Part shown: positions 41,564-50,825 of the stretch, piece after piece
Position numbering within the stretch: the stretch's first letter is position 1
Layout of the letters: each line of letters starts with the position of its first letter
NCBI RefSeq assembly: GCF_004349245.1
Contig: NZ_SMLC01000005.1
Coordinates: forward strand, 1 to 64,000
DNA: 64,000 nucleotides
Direction: 5' to 3'
Source: Actinomadura sp. 6K520
GTDB lineage: Bacteria; Actinomycetota; Actinomycetes; Streptosporangiales; Streptosporangiaceae
Program-made: the position numbers and the translations under genes
The notes under the pieces: model-generated
Databases searched by the model: none
What the model was told of the DNA's origin: nothing
Seen by the model: the letters and a program-made list of their open reading frames with translations, nothing else

Positions 41564-42178
41564 TCAGACGTGCTTGAAGCGGCGCAGCGGGAGCTCCAGC
41601 GGCAGGAACCCGTCCTTGCCCCGGTCGGCGATGCCGCGGCCGAACATGTGCTCCTCGGCGAGCGCGAGCCCGAACTCCTCCGGGTCGAACGGCAGCGGGA
41701 CGTCGGGGGCACCCGCGTCGATGGCGCGCCAGAACGGCCGCTCGGCGGGGAGCCGCTCGCCCTGGTCGACGACGACGCCGTCCTCGGCGGTGACGAACAC
41801 GTCGCGCAGCAGCTCGCCGGACTCGTACCAGCGGAACCAGCAGCCGCGGATGACGTTGTGCAGGACGAGGACGCCGCAGTGCGAGCCGGGCAGCGCGGCC
41901 GCGGCGGTGTCGGCGATGCGGCGGGCGTCGTCGTCTAGGCAGAACAGCCGCCGGTCGCACAGCAGCAGGGCCCGCTCGAACGCCCCGACGAACAGCTCGT
42001 CCTCGTACGGCCAGAGCGCGAAGTCCAGGACCGTGTCACCGGTCTCGGTCAGGGTGTCGGCCGGGTAGAGACCCCGCGCGATCGCCGCGGCGGCGTCCGG
42101 ATCGGGCACCAGGCCCGGCCGGAACACCTCGGTGGGTTCACCCGCGCTCGCGCAGGCCAGCGCGACCGACCAAGCCAT
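41564..42178 (-). CDS. hypothetical protein between pdxS and pdxT (DUF6928-like)
   Basis: 204 residues, soluble, acidic. It starts MAWSVALACASAGEP, then TVLDFALWPYEDELFVGAFERALLLCDRRLF and GVLVLHNVIRGCWFRWYESG, and ends PLRRFKHV. It resembles a conserved actinobacterial hypothetical family (my DUF6928 label is tentative). No catalytic motif is obvious. Its conserved place between pdxS and pdxT need not mean a role in vitamin B6 synthesis. ATG 42178 was chosen because the upstream extension is low-complexity. Confidence 0.65.
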   Translation of the reverse strand: MAWSVALACASAGEPTEVFRPGLVPDPDAAAAIARGLYPADTLTETGDTVLDFALWPYEDELFVGAFERALLLCDRRLFCLDDDARRIADTAAAALPGSHCGVLVLHNVIRGCWFRWYESGELLRDVFVTAEDGVVVDQGERLPAERPFWRAIDAGAPDVPLPFDPEEFGLALAEEHMFGRGIADRGKDGFLPLELPLRRFKHV

Positions 42179-42284
42179 GCTCTTCCCCTCCCGCCGCCGG
42201 GCGCCGCCCGGGGCCTCCTCCCCGTCGCCGGGGCCGCCGTTCCGCACCCGGCCGCGCCGCCAGCGTAACCCCGCCGGGTTCACG

Positions 42285-43202
42285 TCACCAGCCGCGGCCC
42301 GCGAACTTCTGGTCCTCGCCGAGGCCGGCGGCGCTGATGCCGACCATGGCCTCCCCGAGGCCGCGGGAGACCTTGGCGATCACCCCGGGGTCGTCGTGGA
42401 AGGTGGTGGCCTTGACGATGGCCTCGGCGCGCTGGGCCGGGTTCCCGGACTTGAAGATCCCGGAGCCGACGAAGACGCCCTCGGCGCCGAGCTGCATCAT
42501 CATGGCCGCGTCGGCGGGGGTGGCGATGCCGCCCGCGGTGAACAGCACGACCGGCAGCTTCCCGGCGGCCGCGACCTCCCTGACGAGCTCGTAGGGGGCC
42601 TGGAGCTCCTTGGCGGCGACGTACAGCTCGTCCTCCGGGAGGTTCTGGAGGCGGCGGATCTGCTGCCGGATCTGGCGCATGTGCGTGGTGGCGTTGGACA
42701 CGTCGCCGGTCCCGGCCTCGCCCTTGGAGCGGATCATGGCCGCGCCCTCGGTGATGCGGCGCAGCGCCTCGCCGAGGTTGGTGGCGCCGCAGACGAACGG
42801 GACGGTGAACGCCCACTTGTCGATGTGGTTGTCGTAGTCGGCCGGGGTGAGGACCTCGGACTCGTCGACGTAGTCGACGCCCAGGGCCTGCAGCACCTGC
42901 GCCTCGACGAAGTGGCCGATGCGGGCCTTGGCCATGACCGGGATGGACACCGCGCTGATGATCCCGTCGATCATGTCGGGGTCGCTCATCCGGGAGATGC
43001 CGCCCTCGGCGCGGATGTCGGCGGGCACCCGCTCCAGGGCCATGACGGCGACCGCGCCCGCGTCTTCGGCGATCTTCGCCTGCTCGGGCGTGACGACGTC
43101 CATGATCACGCCGCCCTTGAGCATCTCCGCCATGCCGCGCTTGACGCGGGCGGTCCCGGTCTCGGGCGTGGCGTTCTCAGGGGCGGGACTGGAAGTGGAC
43201 AC
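42285..43202 (-). CDS. pdxS: pyridoxal 5'-phosphate synthase lyase subunit
   Basis: 305 residues. It builds PLP from ribose 5-phosphate, glyceraldehyde 3-phosphate and ammonia from PdxT. The first sugar forms a Schiff base with the Lys of VMAKARIGH (Lys92), and phosphate sits at [10 protein letters not shown]. The first 19 residues are a variable tail. The TTGACA-like sequence about 75 bases upstream has no convincing -10 partner. Confidence 0.97.
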   Translation of the reverse strand: MSTSSPAPENATPETGTARVKRGMAEMLKGGVIMDVVTPEQAKIAEDAGAVAVMALERVPADIRAEGGISRMSDPDMIDGIISAVSIPVMAKARIGHFVEAQVLQALGVDYVDESEVLTPADYDNHIDKWAFTVPFVCGATNLGEALRRITEGAAMIRSKGEAGTGDVSNATTHMRQIRQQIRRLQNLPEDELYVAAKELQAPYELVREVAAAGKLPVVLFTAGGIATPADAAMMMQLGAEGVFVGSGIFKSGNPAQRAEAIVKATTFHDDPGVIAKVSRGLGEAMVGISAAGLGEDQKFAGRGW

Positions 43203-43360
43203 GGGTTTTCCTCACATGGAAGTACGACAAGTCCGTTCCATGGTATTGCCTGCTAGGGCGACCGCTAGACACGCCATAGTGTCAACGCGGGCGGGCCATC
43301 GTTTACAGAGTGGTGGTTGACGCGGCGCCGGGGCGCCGTGCCGCCGGGCCGTCCCCGCCT

Positions 43361-44395
43361 CTAGGGCGTGTGGGGCTTGCCGTCGTTGACGAGGACCACC
43401 CAGACCTGGCCCCGCGCGAACGTCATCGGCTCGCCGTCGGCGGTCGTGAAGGTGGTCCCCTTCTTCTCCGACGACCTCGACCACCTGGCCTTGTACGACC
43501 TGCCGTCGCGGAGGACGAGGGCCCTGCCCGTCCCGGTGGTGTGGATCAGCGGCGTGTAGTTGCCGAGGAAGTCGTGGAACTTCGAGCGGGTGGTCTTGGC
43601 GTACTGGATGACGACCGTCTGGCCGCCCAGGCGCCCGCCCTCGGCAGCGCGGTCGGGCCGCCCGCCGAAGCTGGCGAGCCACCGCTGCTGCTTCTTCGAC
43701 CAGGTGAACCCCATGCTGGCCGACGGCCACCGCGCGGTGAAGCCCTTCGTGGCCGTGCCGCCCGCCGGGGCGTCCCCGAACCGGAAGCCGATGTCGCGGG
43801 GTTCGCCGGCCTTCGGCGCCCTCTTGAGCAGGTCCCTCGGGTCCGCGTAGAGGTTGTACGGGATCGGCTTGCTTCCGGACCGGAAGTAGGCGCCCCCGGC
43901 GTTCTCCTGGGAGAGGTCGTACACCGGCGCCTTGCGGACGTGCTTCTTCATCTTGCTCTGGACGCCGGAGAACGCGAAGGCGGGCCTGCCGAACTGCGGC
44001 AGGATGTGCAGATCGGAGATGCGGGCGCTGCGGACCGGCCCGACCCGCTTCGGCAGCTCGGAGGAGTAGACCGCCATCAGCCGGGTCTCGCCGCCCTCGA
44101 CCTGCTCGACGTAGACGATGTCGGCCGCCTTCACCCCGCTCTGCGGCAGCGCGGGCCGGGTGTTCTCGATCTTGACGGCGAGGACGGGGTTGTCGAGCCC
44201 CTTCCGCTCGCCGGTGAACGGGTGCGTCGCGGGCGCCGGCGTCCCGCTCGGCCGGGGCGTGCCCGTGCTGCGCGGCGGCGGCGCCGATCTCGGCTCGTCC
44301 GCGTCGGAGCAGGACACCAGGCCGGCGCCGAGGACGAGGGCACCGAGCACCGCGGCCGCACGGCCGCCGATGCCGGTGTCCCGGGCGGATCGCAC
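43361..44395 (-). CDS. DUF3048 lipoprotein
   Basis: 344 residues. The lipoprotein signal (RAAAVLGALVLGAGLVSC) ends in a Cys of a LVSC lipobox, followed by a Pro/Thr/Ser-rich linker and the DUF3048 domain (NTRPALPQSGVKAADIVYVEQ, VGPVRSARISDLHI). The start is GTG 44395, with GGGAGG six bases upstream; the ATG at 44437 is in frame but lacks this site. These proteins are envelope-located, with a role possibly in cell-wall processes that is not proven. Confidence 0.85.
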   Translation of the reverse strand: MRSARDTGIGGRAAAVLGALVLGAGLVSCSDADEPRSAPPPRSTGTPRPSGTPAPATHPFTGERKGLDNPVLAVKIENTRPALPQSGVKAADIVYVEQVEGGETRLMAVYSSELPKRVGPVRSARISDLHILPQFGRPAFAFSGVQSKMKKHVRKAPVYDLSQENAGGAYFRSGSKPIPYNLYADPRDLLKRAPKAGEPRDIGFRFGDAPAGGTATKGFTARWPSASMGFTWSKKQQRWLASFGGRPDRAAEGGRLGGQTVVIQYAKTTRSKFHDFLGNYTPLIHTTGTGRALVLRDGRSYKARWSRSSEKKGTTFTTADGEPMTFARGQVWVVLVNDGKPHTP

Positions 44396-44532
44396 GATGA
44401 GCCTCCCTTGACCGCTCTGCCCGAGGGTAGCGAACACGACCGGATGCGCCCGCCCGTCCAGCGGTACGGCCGCCGGACCCGGATGTGCTCAATCCGGGCC
44501 GGCCCGCTGCCGGCCGGCCGGCTTCCGGCCGG

Positions 44533-45066
44533 TCAGATCCCGGGCGGGTCGTCGTCGATCTCGAAGAAGTCGGGCAGCGGGGCGCGCCCGGCGAGCGGCA
44601 GGACGCGGATGAGCAGCTTGCGGCGGGCGATCCGCGCCTGCGACACGGCGTCGTTGTAGAAGCGGCGGGCGTAGGCGACCTTCGCCGCGGCGGCGGACAG
44701 CTCGTCCAGCACCCCCTCACCGGCTCCGCTGTCGGCGAGCGCGGCCGCGAAGCCGGGCTGGTCGAAGACCGCGCGCAGCGCCCGCGACAGGTCGCTCTCG
44801 GCGAACTCGCGGTGCTCGGCGCCGGCGGTGCGGGCCTCGTGGGCGGCCGTGGCGAGCACCAGGCTGGTGGCCGGGTCCAGCAGGCGGGAGGCGGCGAGCT
44901 CCAGCGTCGCCGCGGCCCGCCGGACCAGCGCCGCGTCCAGCGCCGCGCGGGCGGTCTCGACGCGGACGTGCAGCCGGTCGAGCCTGGTGGCGCGCCACGA
45001 CACGTACATGCCGACCAGGAAGACGAAGGCGACCCAGAACAGGACGTCGATGATCCAGTCGTACAT
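44533..45066 (-). CDS. LemA-like membrane-anchored protein
   Basis: 177 residues. An N-terminal membrane helix (WIIDVLFWVAFVFLVGMYVSW) is followed by a long helical bundle and the segment VAYARRFYNDAVSQARIARR, similar to the RRFYNDAV motif of LemA. The C-terminus is acidic. In mycobacteria this place after pimA holds a Nudix gene instead. The family's role is unclear; an envelope-associated scaffold is likely. Confidence 0.6.
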   Translation of the reverse strand: MYDWIIDVLFWVAFVFLVGMYVSWRATRLDRLHVRVETARAALDAALVRRAAATLELAASRLLDPATSLVLATAAHEARTAGAEHREFAESDLSRALRAVFDQPGFAAALADSGAGEGVLDELSAAAAKVAYARRFYNDAVSQARIARRKLLIRVLPLAGRAPLPDFFEIDDDPPGI

Positions 45067-45077
45067 CCGGCGGTCTC

Positions 45078-46268
45078 CTAGGCCCCGTCACGGAGCACGG
45101 CCGGGCCGGACTCGACGACGCCGGCGCTCTCGAACGCGACCGTCTCGTACACCCGGAGCACGTCGCGGGCCACGGACGACCAGTCGTAGGCGCGGACGGC
45201 GGCGCGGGCCTCGGCCGACAGCTGCTTGCGGCGTGCCGGGTCGTCGAGCAGCTCGCCGGCCGCCGCCGCGAGGGCCTCGTGGTCGCCGGCGGGGAACAGC
45301 GCGCCGGCGCGTCCCCCGCGCAGCACCCGGTCGAACGCCTCGATGTCGCTGGCCAGGATGGGGGCGCCCGCCGCCATGGCCTCGGCGAGCACGATGCCGA
45401 AGCTCTCGCCGCCGAGGTTGGGCGCGACGAACACGTCCACCGAGTGGTAGGCGCGGACCTTGTCCGCCTCGCTGACCATGCCGAGGACGACGACCCGGTC
45501 GCGCAGGTCCGGGGAGACGCGGGACACCGCGTCGTCGGCGTCGCCGGGGCCGGCCAGCAGCAGCCGCAGGCCGGGGCGCCGCCGCCCGAGGATCTCGAAC
45601 GCGCGCAGCAGCACGTGCAGGCCCTTGCGGGGCTCGTCCATCCGGCCGAGGAAGCCGAGCGCTCCCCCGCCGGCGGTCCCCTGCGGGACTCCCCCGGCCG
45701 GCGCGCCGCGGCCGGGCCAGCCCGGCAGCGGGTCGGCCATCGCGTACCGCTCGGTCGCGACGCCGTTGGGGATCAGCACGGCGTCGCCGCCGAGGTGCTC
45801 GACGAGGGTGGTGCGCGCCGCCTCCGACACCGCGATCCGGCCGGTGATCTTCTCCAGCGCGCTCTGCAGGATCGGCGCGGTCACCGACACCACCCGCGAC
45901 TTCTCGTAGGACGCGTGGAAGGTGCCGACGATCGGGCCGTCCGCCGCCCAGCAGGCCAGCAGCCCGAGCGACGGCGCGGCGGGCTCGTGGACGTGCAGCA
46001 CGTCGAAGCGGCCGTCGTTGATCCAGCGGCGGACGCGGCCGGCCGACAGGAACCCGAACGCCAGCCGCGCCACCGAGCCGTTGTAGGGGACGGGGACGGC
46101 GCGGCCGGCGGACACGACGTAGGGCGGCAGCTCCGCGTCGTCGTCCGCGGGCGTGATCACCGACACGTGGTGGCCGAGGGCGATCAGCGCCTCGGCGAGG
46201 TCGCAGATGTGCTGCTGGACGCCCCCGGGAACGTCCCACGTGTACGGGCAGACGATGCCGATCCTCAT
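45078..46268 (-). CDS. pimA: GDP-mannose-dependent phosphatidylinositol mannosyltransferase (PimA-like)
   Basis: 396 residues, GT4 (GT-B) glycosyltransferase. It starts MRIGIVCPYTWDVPGGVQQH, contains HVHEPAAPSLGLLAC and GRMDEPRKGLHVLLRAFE, and ends with FGIVLAEAMAAGAPILASD. It adds the first mannose to phosphatidylinositol at the inner membrane face. It is coupled to the acyltransferase gene upstream (overlapping ATGA), with pgsA further up, which is the standard PIM operon. Confidence 0.92.
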   Translation of the reverse strand: MRIGIVCPYTWDVPGGVQQHICDLAEALIALGHHVSVITPADDDAELPPYVVSAGRAVPVPYNGSVARLAFGFLSAGRVRRWINDGRFDVLHVHEPAAPSLGLLACWAADGPIVGTFHASYEKSRVVSVTAPILQSALEKITGRIAVSEAARTTLVEHLGGDAVLIPNGVATERYAMADPLPGWPGRGAPAGGVPQGTAGGGALGFLGRMDEPRKGLHVLLRAFEILGRRRPGLRLLLAGPGDADDAVSRVSPDLRDRVVVLGMVSEADKVRAYHSVDVFVAPNLGGESFGIVLAEAMAAGAPILASDIEAFDRVLRGGRAGALFPAGDHEALAAAAGELLDDPARRKQLSAEARAAVRAYDWSSVARDVLRVYETVAFESAGVVESGPAVLRDGA

Positions 46269-47227
46269 CCGGTGCCGTCCGCGATGTCGTCCACCCAGAC
46301 CTTCTGCAGCATGTGCCAGTCCTCCGGGTGCGCGGCGATGCCCGCCTCGAAGACGCGTGCGAGTTCCTGGGTCATGGCCTGGATCTTCTCCTGTCTGCCG
46401 CCCTCACCAGGAACGGGTATCTCCTCGTGGACGCGCGCCGCCCAGTACTGCCCCTCGTACCAGAGTGTCACGGGGATGAGTGCGGCGCCGGTCTGGATGG
46501 CAAGCGCGGCCGACACCGCGGGCATCCGGGCGGTGGCCCCGAAGAACTCCACGTCGATGCCGCTCTCGGTCAGATCGCGGTCGACGACGAGGCACACCGG
46601 CCGGCCGGCGCGGAGGCGCTGCGCCATCCGCCCGTACGCGGAGGCGCCCTTGTGGGCGAGGACCTCCATGCCGAGCCCTTCCCGGAACTCGACGAACCGG
46701 TCGAACAGCGACTCGGGCCTCAGCCGCTCGGCGACCGTGGTGAACGGGTACCCGCGGTGGACGAGCCATGCGCCCGCGTGCTCGTAGTTGCCCATGTGGG
46801 GCAGGGCCAGGATGACGCCGCGCCCGGCGTCGAGGTTGGTGAAGATCTTCTTATCGCCGGTGATCCTCATCCGGCCGAGGATGCGCGCCCGGCTGTACTC
46901 GGGCAGCCGGAACACCTCCAGCCAGTAGCGGAGGTAGGAGCGCAGGACCTTCTTGCTGAGGATGCGGACCTCGTCGTCGACGGCGTCCTTGCCGAGGACG
47001 CGGCAGAGGTTCTTCTCCAGCTGCCGCACCCCGGCGCCGTGGCGGTGCCAGGTGCGGTCGGCGAGGGCGGTGAACGCGAGCCGCGCGGCGGACTCGGGCA
47101 TCTTGCGGACGACCGTCCAGCCCGCGGCGTACGCGGCGTCCATCACCTCGTCCCGCAGGCCCGTGCGGTCCGCGCCGCGCGGGGACCGCCCGGCGGCGCG
47201 GCGCCCGGGCTCGGCGGGGTCGCTCAT
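46265..47227 (-). CDS. phosphatidylinositol mannoside acyltransferase (LPLAT)
   Basis: 320 residues of the lysophospholipid-acyltransferase (HtrB/LpxL-like) fold. The catalytic HX4D/E box reads HMGNYEHAG, and an FPE-like partner segment lies further on (VVDRDLTESGIDVEFFG). It acylates the mannose of PIM1/PIM2. The ATG at 47227 overlaps the pgsA stop by four bases. The longer frame from 47914 lies inside pgsA and is a shadow. Confidence 0.9.
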   Translation of the reverse strand: MSDPAEPGRRAAGRSPRGADRTGLRDEVMDAAYAAGWTVVRKMPESAARLAFTALADRTWHRHGAGVRQLEKNLCRVLGKDAVDDEVRILSKKVLRSYLRYWLEVFRLPEYSRARILGRMRITGDKKIFTNLDAGRGVILALPHMGNYEHAGAWLVHRGYPFTTVAERLRPESLFDRFVEFREGLGMEVLAHKGASAYGRMAQRLRAGRPVCLVVDRDLTESGIDVEFFGATARMPAVSAALAIQTGAALIPVTLWYEGQYWAARVHEEIPVPGEGGRQEKIQAMTQELARVFEAGIAAHPEDWHMLQKVWVDDIADGTG

Positions 47228-47850
47228 GGGCTCGGCTCCGGCGCGGCCTCGGCGCCGTCCTTCGCCTGGGCGTGCACGGCGGCGAACCGCTGCGCGACCG
47301 TGACCGTGCTCAGCGCGGCGAGGACCCACAGCGCGATGGCGAGGATGTAGGGCACGCCGAGCCCGTGGAACCCGGCGGCCACCAGGGCGACGATCAGCCG
47401 TTCGGCGCGCTCGGCGATGCCCACGTCGCAGGTGTAGCCGAGCCCCTCGGCGCGTGCCTTGGCGTAGGACACCACGACCCCGGCGACGAGGCAGTACAGG
47501 GCGACGCCGGCGAGCGGTTCCTGCCCGTCCCGGGACAGCCCGATCATCAGCCCGGCGAAGATCGCGGCATCGGCGACCCGGTCCATCGTGGAGTCCAGGA
47601 ACGCGCCGAACTTCGAGATCTTCCCGGTGACCCGGGCGACCGCGCCGTCCAGCATGTCGAACAGCACGAACGCGGTGATGACCAGCGTGCCCCAGAAGAA
47701 CTCGCCGCGGGGGAACAGCACGAGCGCGCCGGCGGCGACGCCCAGCGTCCCGATGACCGTGATGGCGTTGGGCGAGACCCTGGTCCGCGCGACCACGTGT
47801 CCGACCGGGGTGAGGACGCGCCCCAGCGCGGGCCTGATTCTGTTGAGCAT
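47224..47850 (-). CDS. pgsA: phosphatidylinositol phosphate synthase (CDP-alcohol phosphatidyltransferase)
   Basis: 208 residues, several membrane helices. The family motif D-x2-D-G-x2-A-R-x8-G-x3-D-x3-D is present as DMLDGAVARVTGKISKFGAF followed by LDSTMD. It joins inositol phosphate to CDP-diacylglycerol, the base of PIM synthesis. It is the first gene of the pgsA-acyltransferase-pimA operon and is divergent from the EF-G-like gene. Confidence 0.9.
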   Translation of the reverse strand: MLNRIRPALGRVLTPVGHVVARTRVSPNAITVIGTLGVAAGALVLFPRGEFFWGTLVITAFVLFDMLDGAVARVTGKISKFGAFLDSTMDRVADAAIFAGLMIGLSRDGQEPLAGVALYCLVAGVVVSYAKARAEGLGYTCDVGIAERAERLIVALVAAGFHGLGVPYILAIALWVLAALSTVTVAQRFAAVHAQAKDGAEAAPEPSP

Positions 47851-48053
47851 CGCCGTCCGTTCTCGTGGATCTTCGGGGAGTGGGCTTCCGCGGGCCGCCG
47901 CGCAGCGCGCCCATCGTAGTGCGGAGGCGTCCCGTGCAGGGTCTCCGGCGTGGTCAGGGCCGGTCCGGCGGCCGTGCGCCGCGCACGGATCGCCGTTGTT
48001 TGCCCTTCACCCCTTGTGATCCCGCCCATCACGGGAAAAGGTGGTGATACGGG

Positions 48054-48069
48054 TGTGACGTCGGTCACG
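48054..48069. promoter_or_regulatory. CRP-like site TGTGA-N6-TCACG
   Basis: Near-perfect match to the CRP/FNR consensus with a 6-base spacer, in the 330-base gap between pgsA and the EF-G-like gene. It lies about 110 bases before the EF-G-like start. The rest of the gap contains GC-rich dyads but no gene that I can support. Confidence 0.35.
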
Positions 48070-48180
48070 CACGTTGGACGAGGCCGGACGCCGCACTCGG
48101 ACGCAGGGCCGGGCCGCCCGCATGGCCGGGCCCCCCACGCACGCGGGCCTCCGCGCGGAGACCCGTCCGAGGAGGTAGTC

Positions 48181-50346
48181 ATGGCGGACAAGGGAGGCCA
48201 CCCGGGAGGCCACGGCAGGGCACCGGAGGCCGGCGGGTGCGACAGGGTGCGCAACGTCGCGCTGGTCGGCCATTCCGGTGCCGGGAAGACCACGCTGGTG
48301 GAGGCGCTGCTCGCCACCACCGGCACGGTGCAGCGGGCGGGACGCGTCGAGGACGGTACGACCGTCAGCGACTACGACGAGGTCGAGGTGCGCCAGCAGC
48401 GCTCGGTGAACCTCTCCCTCGCCCCGTTCGGCTACGACGGCATGAAGATCAACCTCATCGACACACCGGGGTACGCCGACTTCGTCGGCGACCTGCGCGC
48501 CGGGCTGCGCGGCGCCGACGCGGCGCTGTTCGTCATCTCGGCGGTGGACGGCATCGACGGCCTGACCCGGATGCTCTGGGACGAGTGCGCCGCGGTGCGG
48601 ATGCCCCGCGCGGTCGTCATCACCAAGATCGACCAGCAGCGCGGCGACTTCGACGACGTGGTCATGACCTGCCAGGACGTCTTCGGCGAGGGCGTCGCGC
48701 CGCTGTACTTCCCGGCCGTGGGCGGGGACGGGCTGCAGGGCCTCATCGGGCTGCTGACCCAGCGCTGCTTCGACTACTCCACCGGGCGGCGCACCGAGTG
48801 CGACCCCGACCCGCGGTACCTGGAGCAGATCGCCGATCAGCGCGCCACGCTGATCGAGGGCATCATCCAGGAGAGCGAGGACGAGAGCCTCATGGAGCGG
48901 TACCTCTCCGGCGAGGACCTCGACGTCAAGGCCCTCATCGGGGACCTGGAGACCGCGGTGGCGCGCGGCAGCTTCTACCCCGTCCTCGCGACGTCGGTCC
49001 CGCACGGCGACCATCCCGGCCCGGTCGTCGGCATGCTGGAGCTCCTGGAGGTCATCACCCAGGCGTTCCCCTCGCCCCTCGAACACGGCATCCCGACCGT
49101 GACCCCGGTCAAGGGCGGGCCCCCGAGGGAGGTCGCCTGCGACCCGGACGGGCCGCTGGTCGCCGAAGTGATCAAAACGATGTCCGACCCGTACGTCGGG
49201 CGGATCTCGCTGGTCCGGGTGTTCTCCGGGACGCTGCGCCCGGACATGACGGTGCACGTCTCCGGGCACGGCCTGGAGGACCGCGGGCACGAGGACCACG
49301 ACGTCGACGAGCGGGTCGGCGCGCTGACCTCGCCGCTGGGCAAGACGCAGCGCACCGCGTCGTCCTGCGTCGCGGGCGACATCTGCGCGGTGGCGAAGCT
49401 GACCCGCGCCGAGACCGGCGACACCCTGTCCGACCCCGCCGCGGCGGTGGTGATGACGCCCTGGACGATGCCGGACCCGCTGCTACCGGTGGCGATCCGC
49501 GCCCGGTCCAAGGCCGACGAGGACAAGCTCGGCCAGGCGCTCGGCCGGCTCGTCGCCGAGGACCCCACGCTGCGGCTGGAGAACAACTCCGAGACGCGGC
49601 AGCTGGTGCTGTGGTGCATGGGCGAGGCCCACGCCGACGTGCTGATCGAGCGGCTCCGGACCCGGTACGGCGTCGAGGTCGAGCGGATCGAGATGCGGGT
49701 CCCGCTGCGGGAGACGTTCGGCGGGAAGGCCAAGGGCCTCGGGCGGCACGTCAAGCAGAGCGGCGGCCACGGCCAGTACGGCATCTGCCACGTCGACGTG
49801 GAGCCGCTGCCGTCCGGCGGGGGCTTCGAGTTCGTCGACAGGATCGTCGGCGGGGTGGTGCCGCGGCAGTTCATCCCGTCGGTCGAGAAGGGCGTCCGGC
49901 AGCAGATGGCGCGCGGCGTGTCCGCCGGGTACCCGCTGGTCGACATCAAGGTCACCCTGCACGACGGCAAGGCCCACTCGGTCGACTCGTCCGACATGGC
50001 GTTCCAGGCGGCCGGCGCGCTCGCGCTCAAGGACGCGGCGAGCCAGGTGCCGATCCTGCTGCTGGAGCCGGTCGACGAGGTGGACGTGCTGATCGCCGAC
50101 GAGTACGTGGGCCCGATCATGTCCGATCTGACGTCGCGGCGCGGCCGGGTGCAGGGCTCCCAGGCGGTGCCCGGCGGCCGCACCATGATCAAGGCGGAGG
50201 TTCCGCAGCTGGAGATCATCCGCTACGCGATCGACCTGCGCTCCATGTCGCAGGGCACGGGGACGTTCAGCCGCACCTTCCTGCGCTACGAGCCGCTCCC
50301 GACGCATCTGGCCGACAAGGTCGCCGCCGAGTCCAGGGAGACCTGA
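48181..50346 (+). CDS. EF-G-like GTPase (EF-G2)
   Basis: 721 residues, full elongation-factor-G layout. The G1 P-loop is GHSGAGKTTL, G3 DTPGYADF, and the G4 position is TKID rather than the usual NKxD. Domains II to V follow, with the C-terminus rich in EF-G signatures (GPIMSDLTSRRGRVQG). Because TKID replaces NKxD, nucleotide binding may differ from true EF-G, as in other EF-G2 paralogues. ATG 48181 has GAGGAGGT about 8 bases upstream. It is inserted between pgsA and the HIT gene, which are adjacent in mycobacteria. Confidence 0.9.
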   Translation: MADKGGHPGGHGRAPEAGGCDRVRNVALVGHSGAGKTTLVEALLATTGTVQRAGRVEDGTTVSDYDEVEVRQQRSVNLSLAPFGYDGMKINLIDTPGYADFVGDLRAGLRGADAALFVISAVDGIDGLTRMLWDECAAVRMPRAVVITKIDQQRGDFDDVVMTCQDVFGEGVAPLYFPAVGGDGLQGLIGLLTQRCFDYSTGRRTECDPDPRYLEQIADQRATLIEGIIQESEDESLMERYLSGEDLDVKALIGDLETAVARGSFYPVLATSVPHGDHPGPVVGMLELLEVITQAFPSPLEHGIPTVTPVKGGPPREVACDPDGPLVAEVIKTMSDPYVGRISLVRVFSGTLRPDMTVHVSGHGLEDRGHEDHDVDERVGALTSPLGKTQRTASSCVAGDICAVAKLTRAETGDTLSDPAAAVVMTPWTMPDPLLPVAIRARSKADEDKLGQALGRLVAEDPTLRLENNSETRQLVLWCMGEAHADVLIERLRTRYGVEVERIEMRVPLRETFGGKAKGLGRHVKQSGGHGQYGICHVDVEPLPSGGGFEFVDRIVGGVVPRQFIPSVEKGVRQQMARGVSAGYPLVDIKVTLHDGKAHSVDSSDMAFQAAGALALKDAASQVPILLLEPVDEVDVLIADEYVGPIMSDLTSRRGRVQGSQAVPGGRTMIKAEVPQLEIIRYAIDLRSMSQGTGTFSRTFLRYEPLPTHLADKVAAESRET

Positions 50347-50399
50347 CGGCTCCTTCCGGCGCGTGCCGGGCCCCGTCCGCCGCCGGGCGGGGCCCGCGC

Positions 50400-50825
50400 T
50401 CAGCCCCGGGTCCCGGGGCGGCCGGAGGGCGGCAGCGCGCACGCCGCCGTCCCGCCCGGCAGCCGGTGCCGGTTCCGCGCGATGAGCCGGTAGGCGGCGT
50501 GCGCGGCCCAGCTGACCGGCGCCACCCGCATCACCACCCCCAGCGCCCGCCAGGGGCCGCCCGCTGCGGTGAGCAGCCGCCCGACGGCCTCCGCGCCGCC
50601 GCTGACCCGCCCGGCGCGGTCGATCCACAGGACCTCGTGCTCGGCCCGCTCGACCGTGGTGCCCAGCTCACCGAGGTCGGCGAACTGGAAGGCGACGATC
50701 TCGGCGCGGGCGGGCACGTACCGCTCGATGAAACGGACCGAGGACGTGCAGAAGCCGCAGTCGCCGTCGTAGACGAGCACCGGCCGCTCTCGCCGCGCCA
50801 CCCCCGTCGCAGCGGGGCGGGTCAT
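50400..50825 (-). CDS. DCC-family thiol-disulfide oxidoreductase-like protein (DUF393)
   Basis: 141 residues. The motif VYDGDCGFCTSSVRFIERY carries the D-x-x-C-G-F-C cysteine pair that gives the DCC family its name. The rest (VLWIDRAGRVSGGAEAVGRLL) matches that fold. Its start overlaps the HIT gene stop (ATGA), so the two are co-translated. Exact redox partner unknown. Confidence 0.82.
   Translation of the reverse strand: MTRPAATGVARRERPVLVYDGDCGFCTSSVRFIERYVPARAEIVAFQFADLGELGTTVERAEHEVLWIDRAGRVSGGAEAVGRLLTAAGGPWRALGVVMRVAPVSWAAHAAYRLIARNRHRLPGGTAACALPPSGRPGTRG

Noticed and set aside
43240-43285. Promoter for pdxS at TTGACA
   Set aside because: The -35-like hexamer lacks a -10 partner at a proper distance, so I did not list it.
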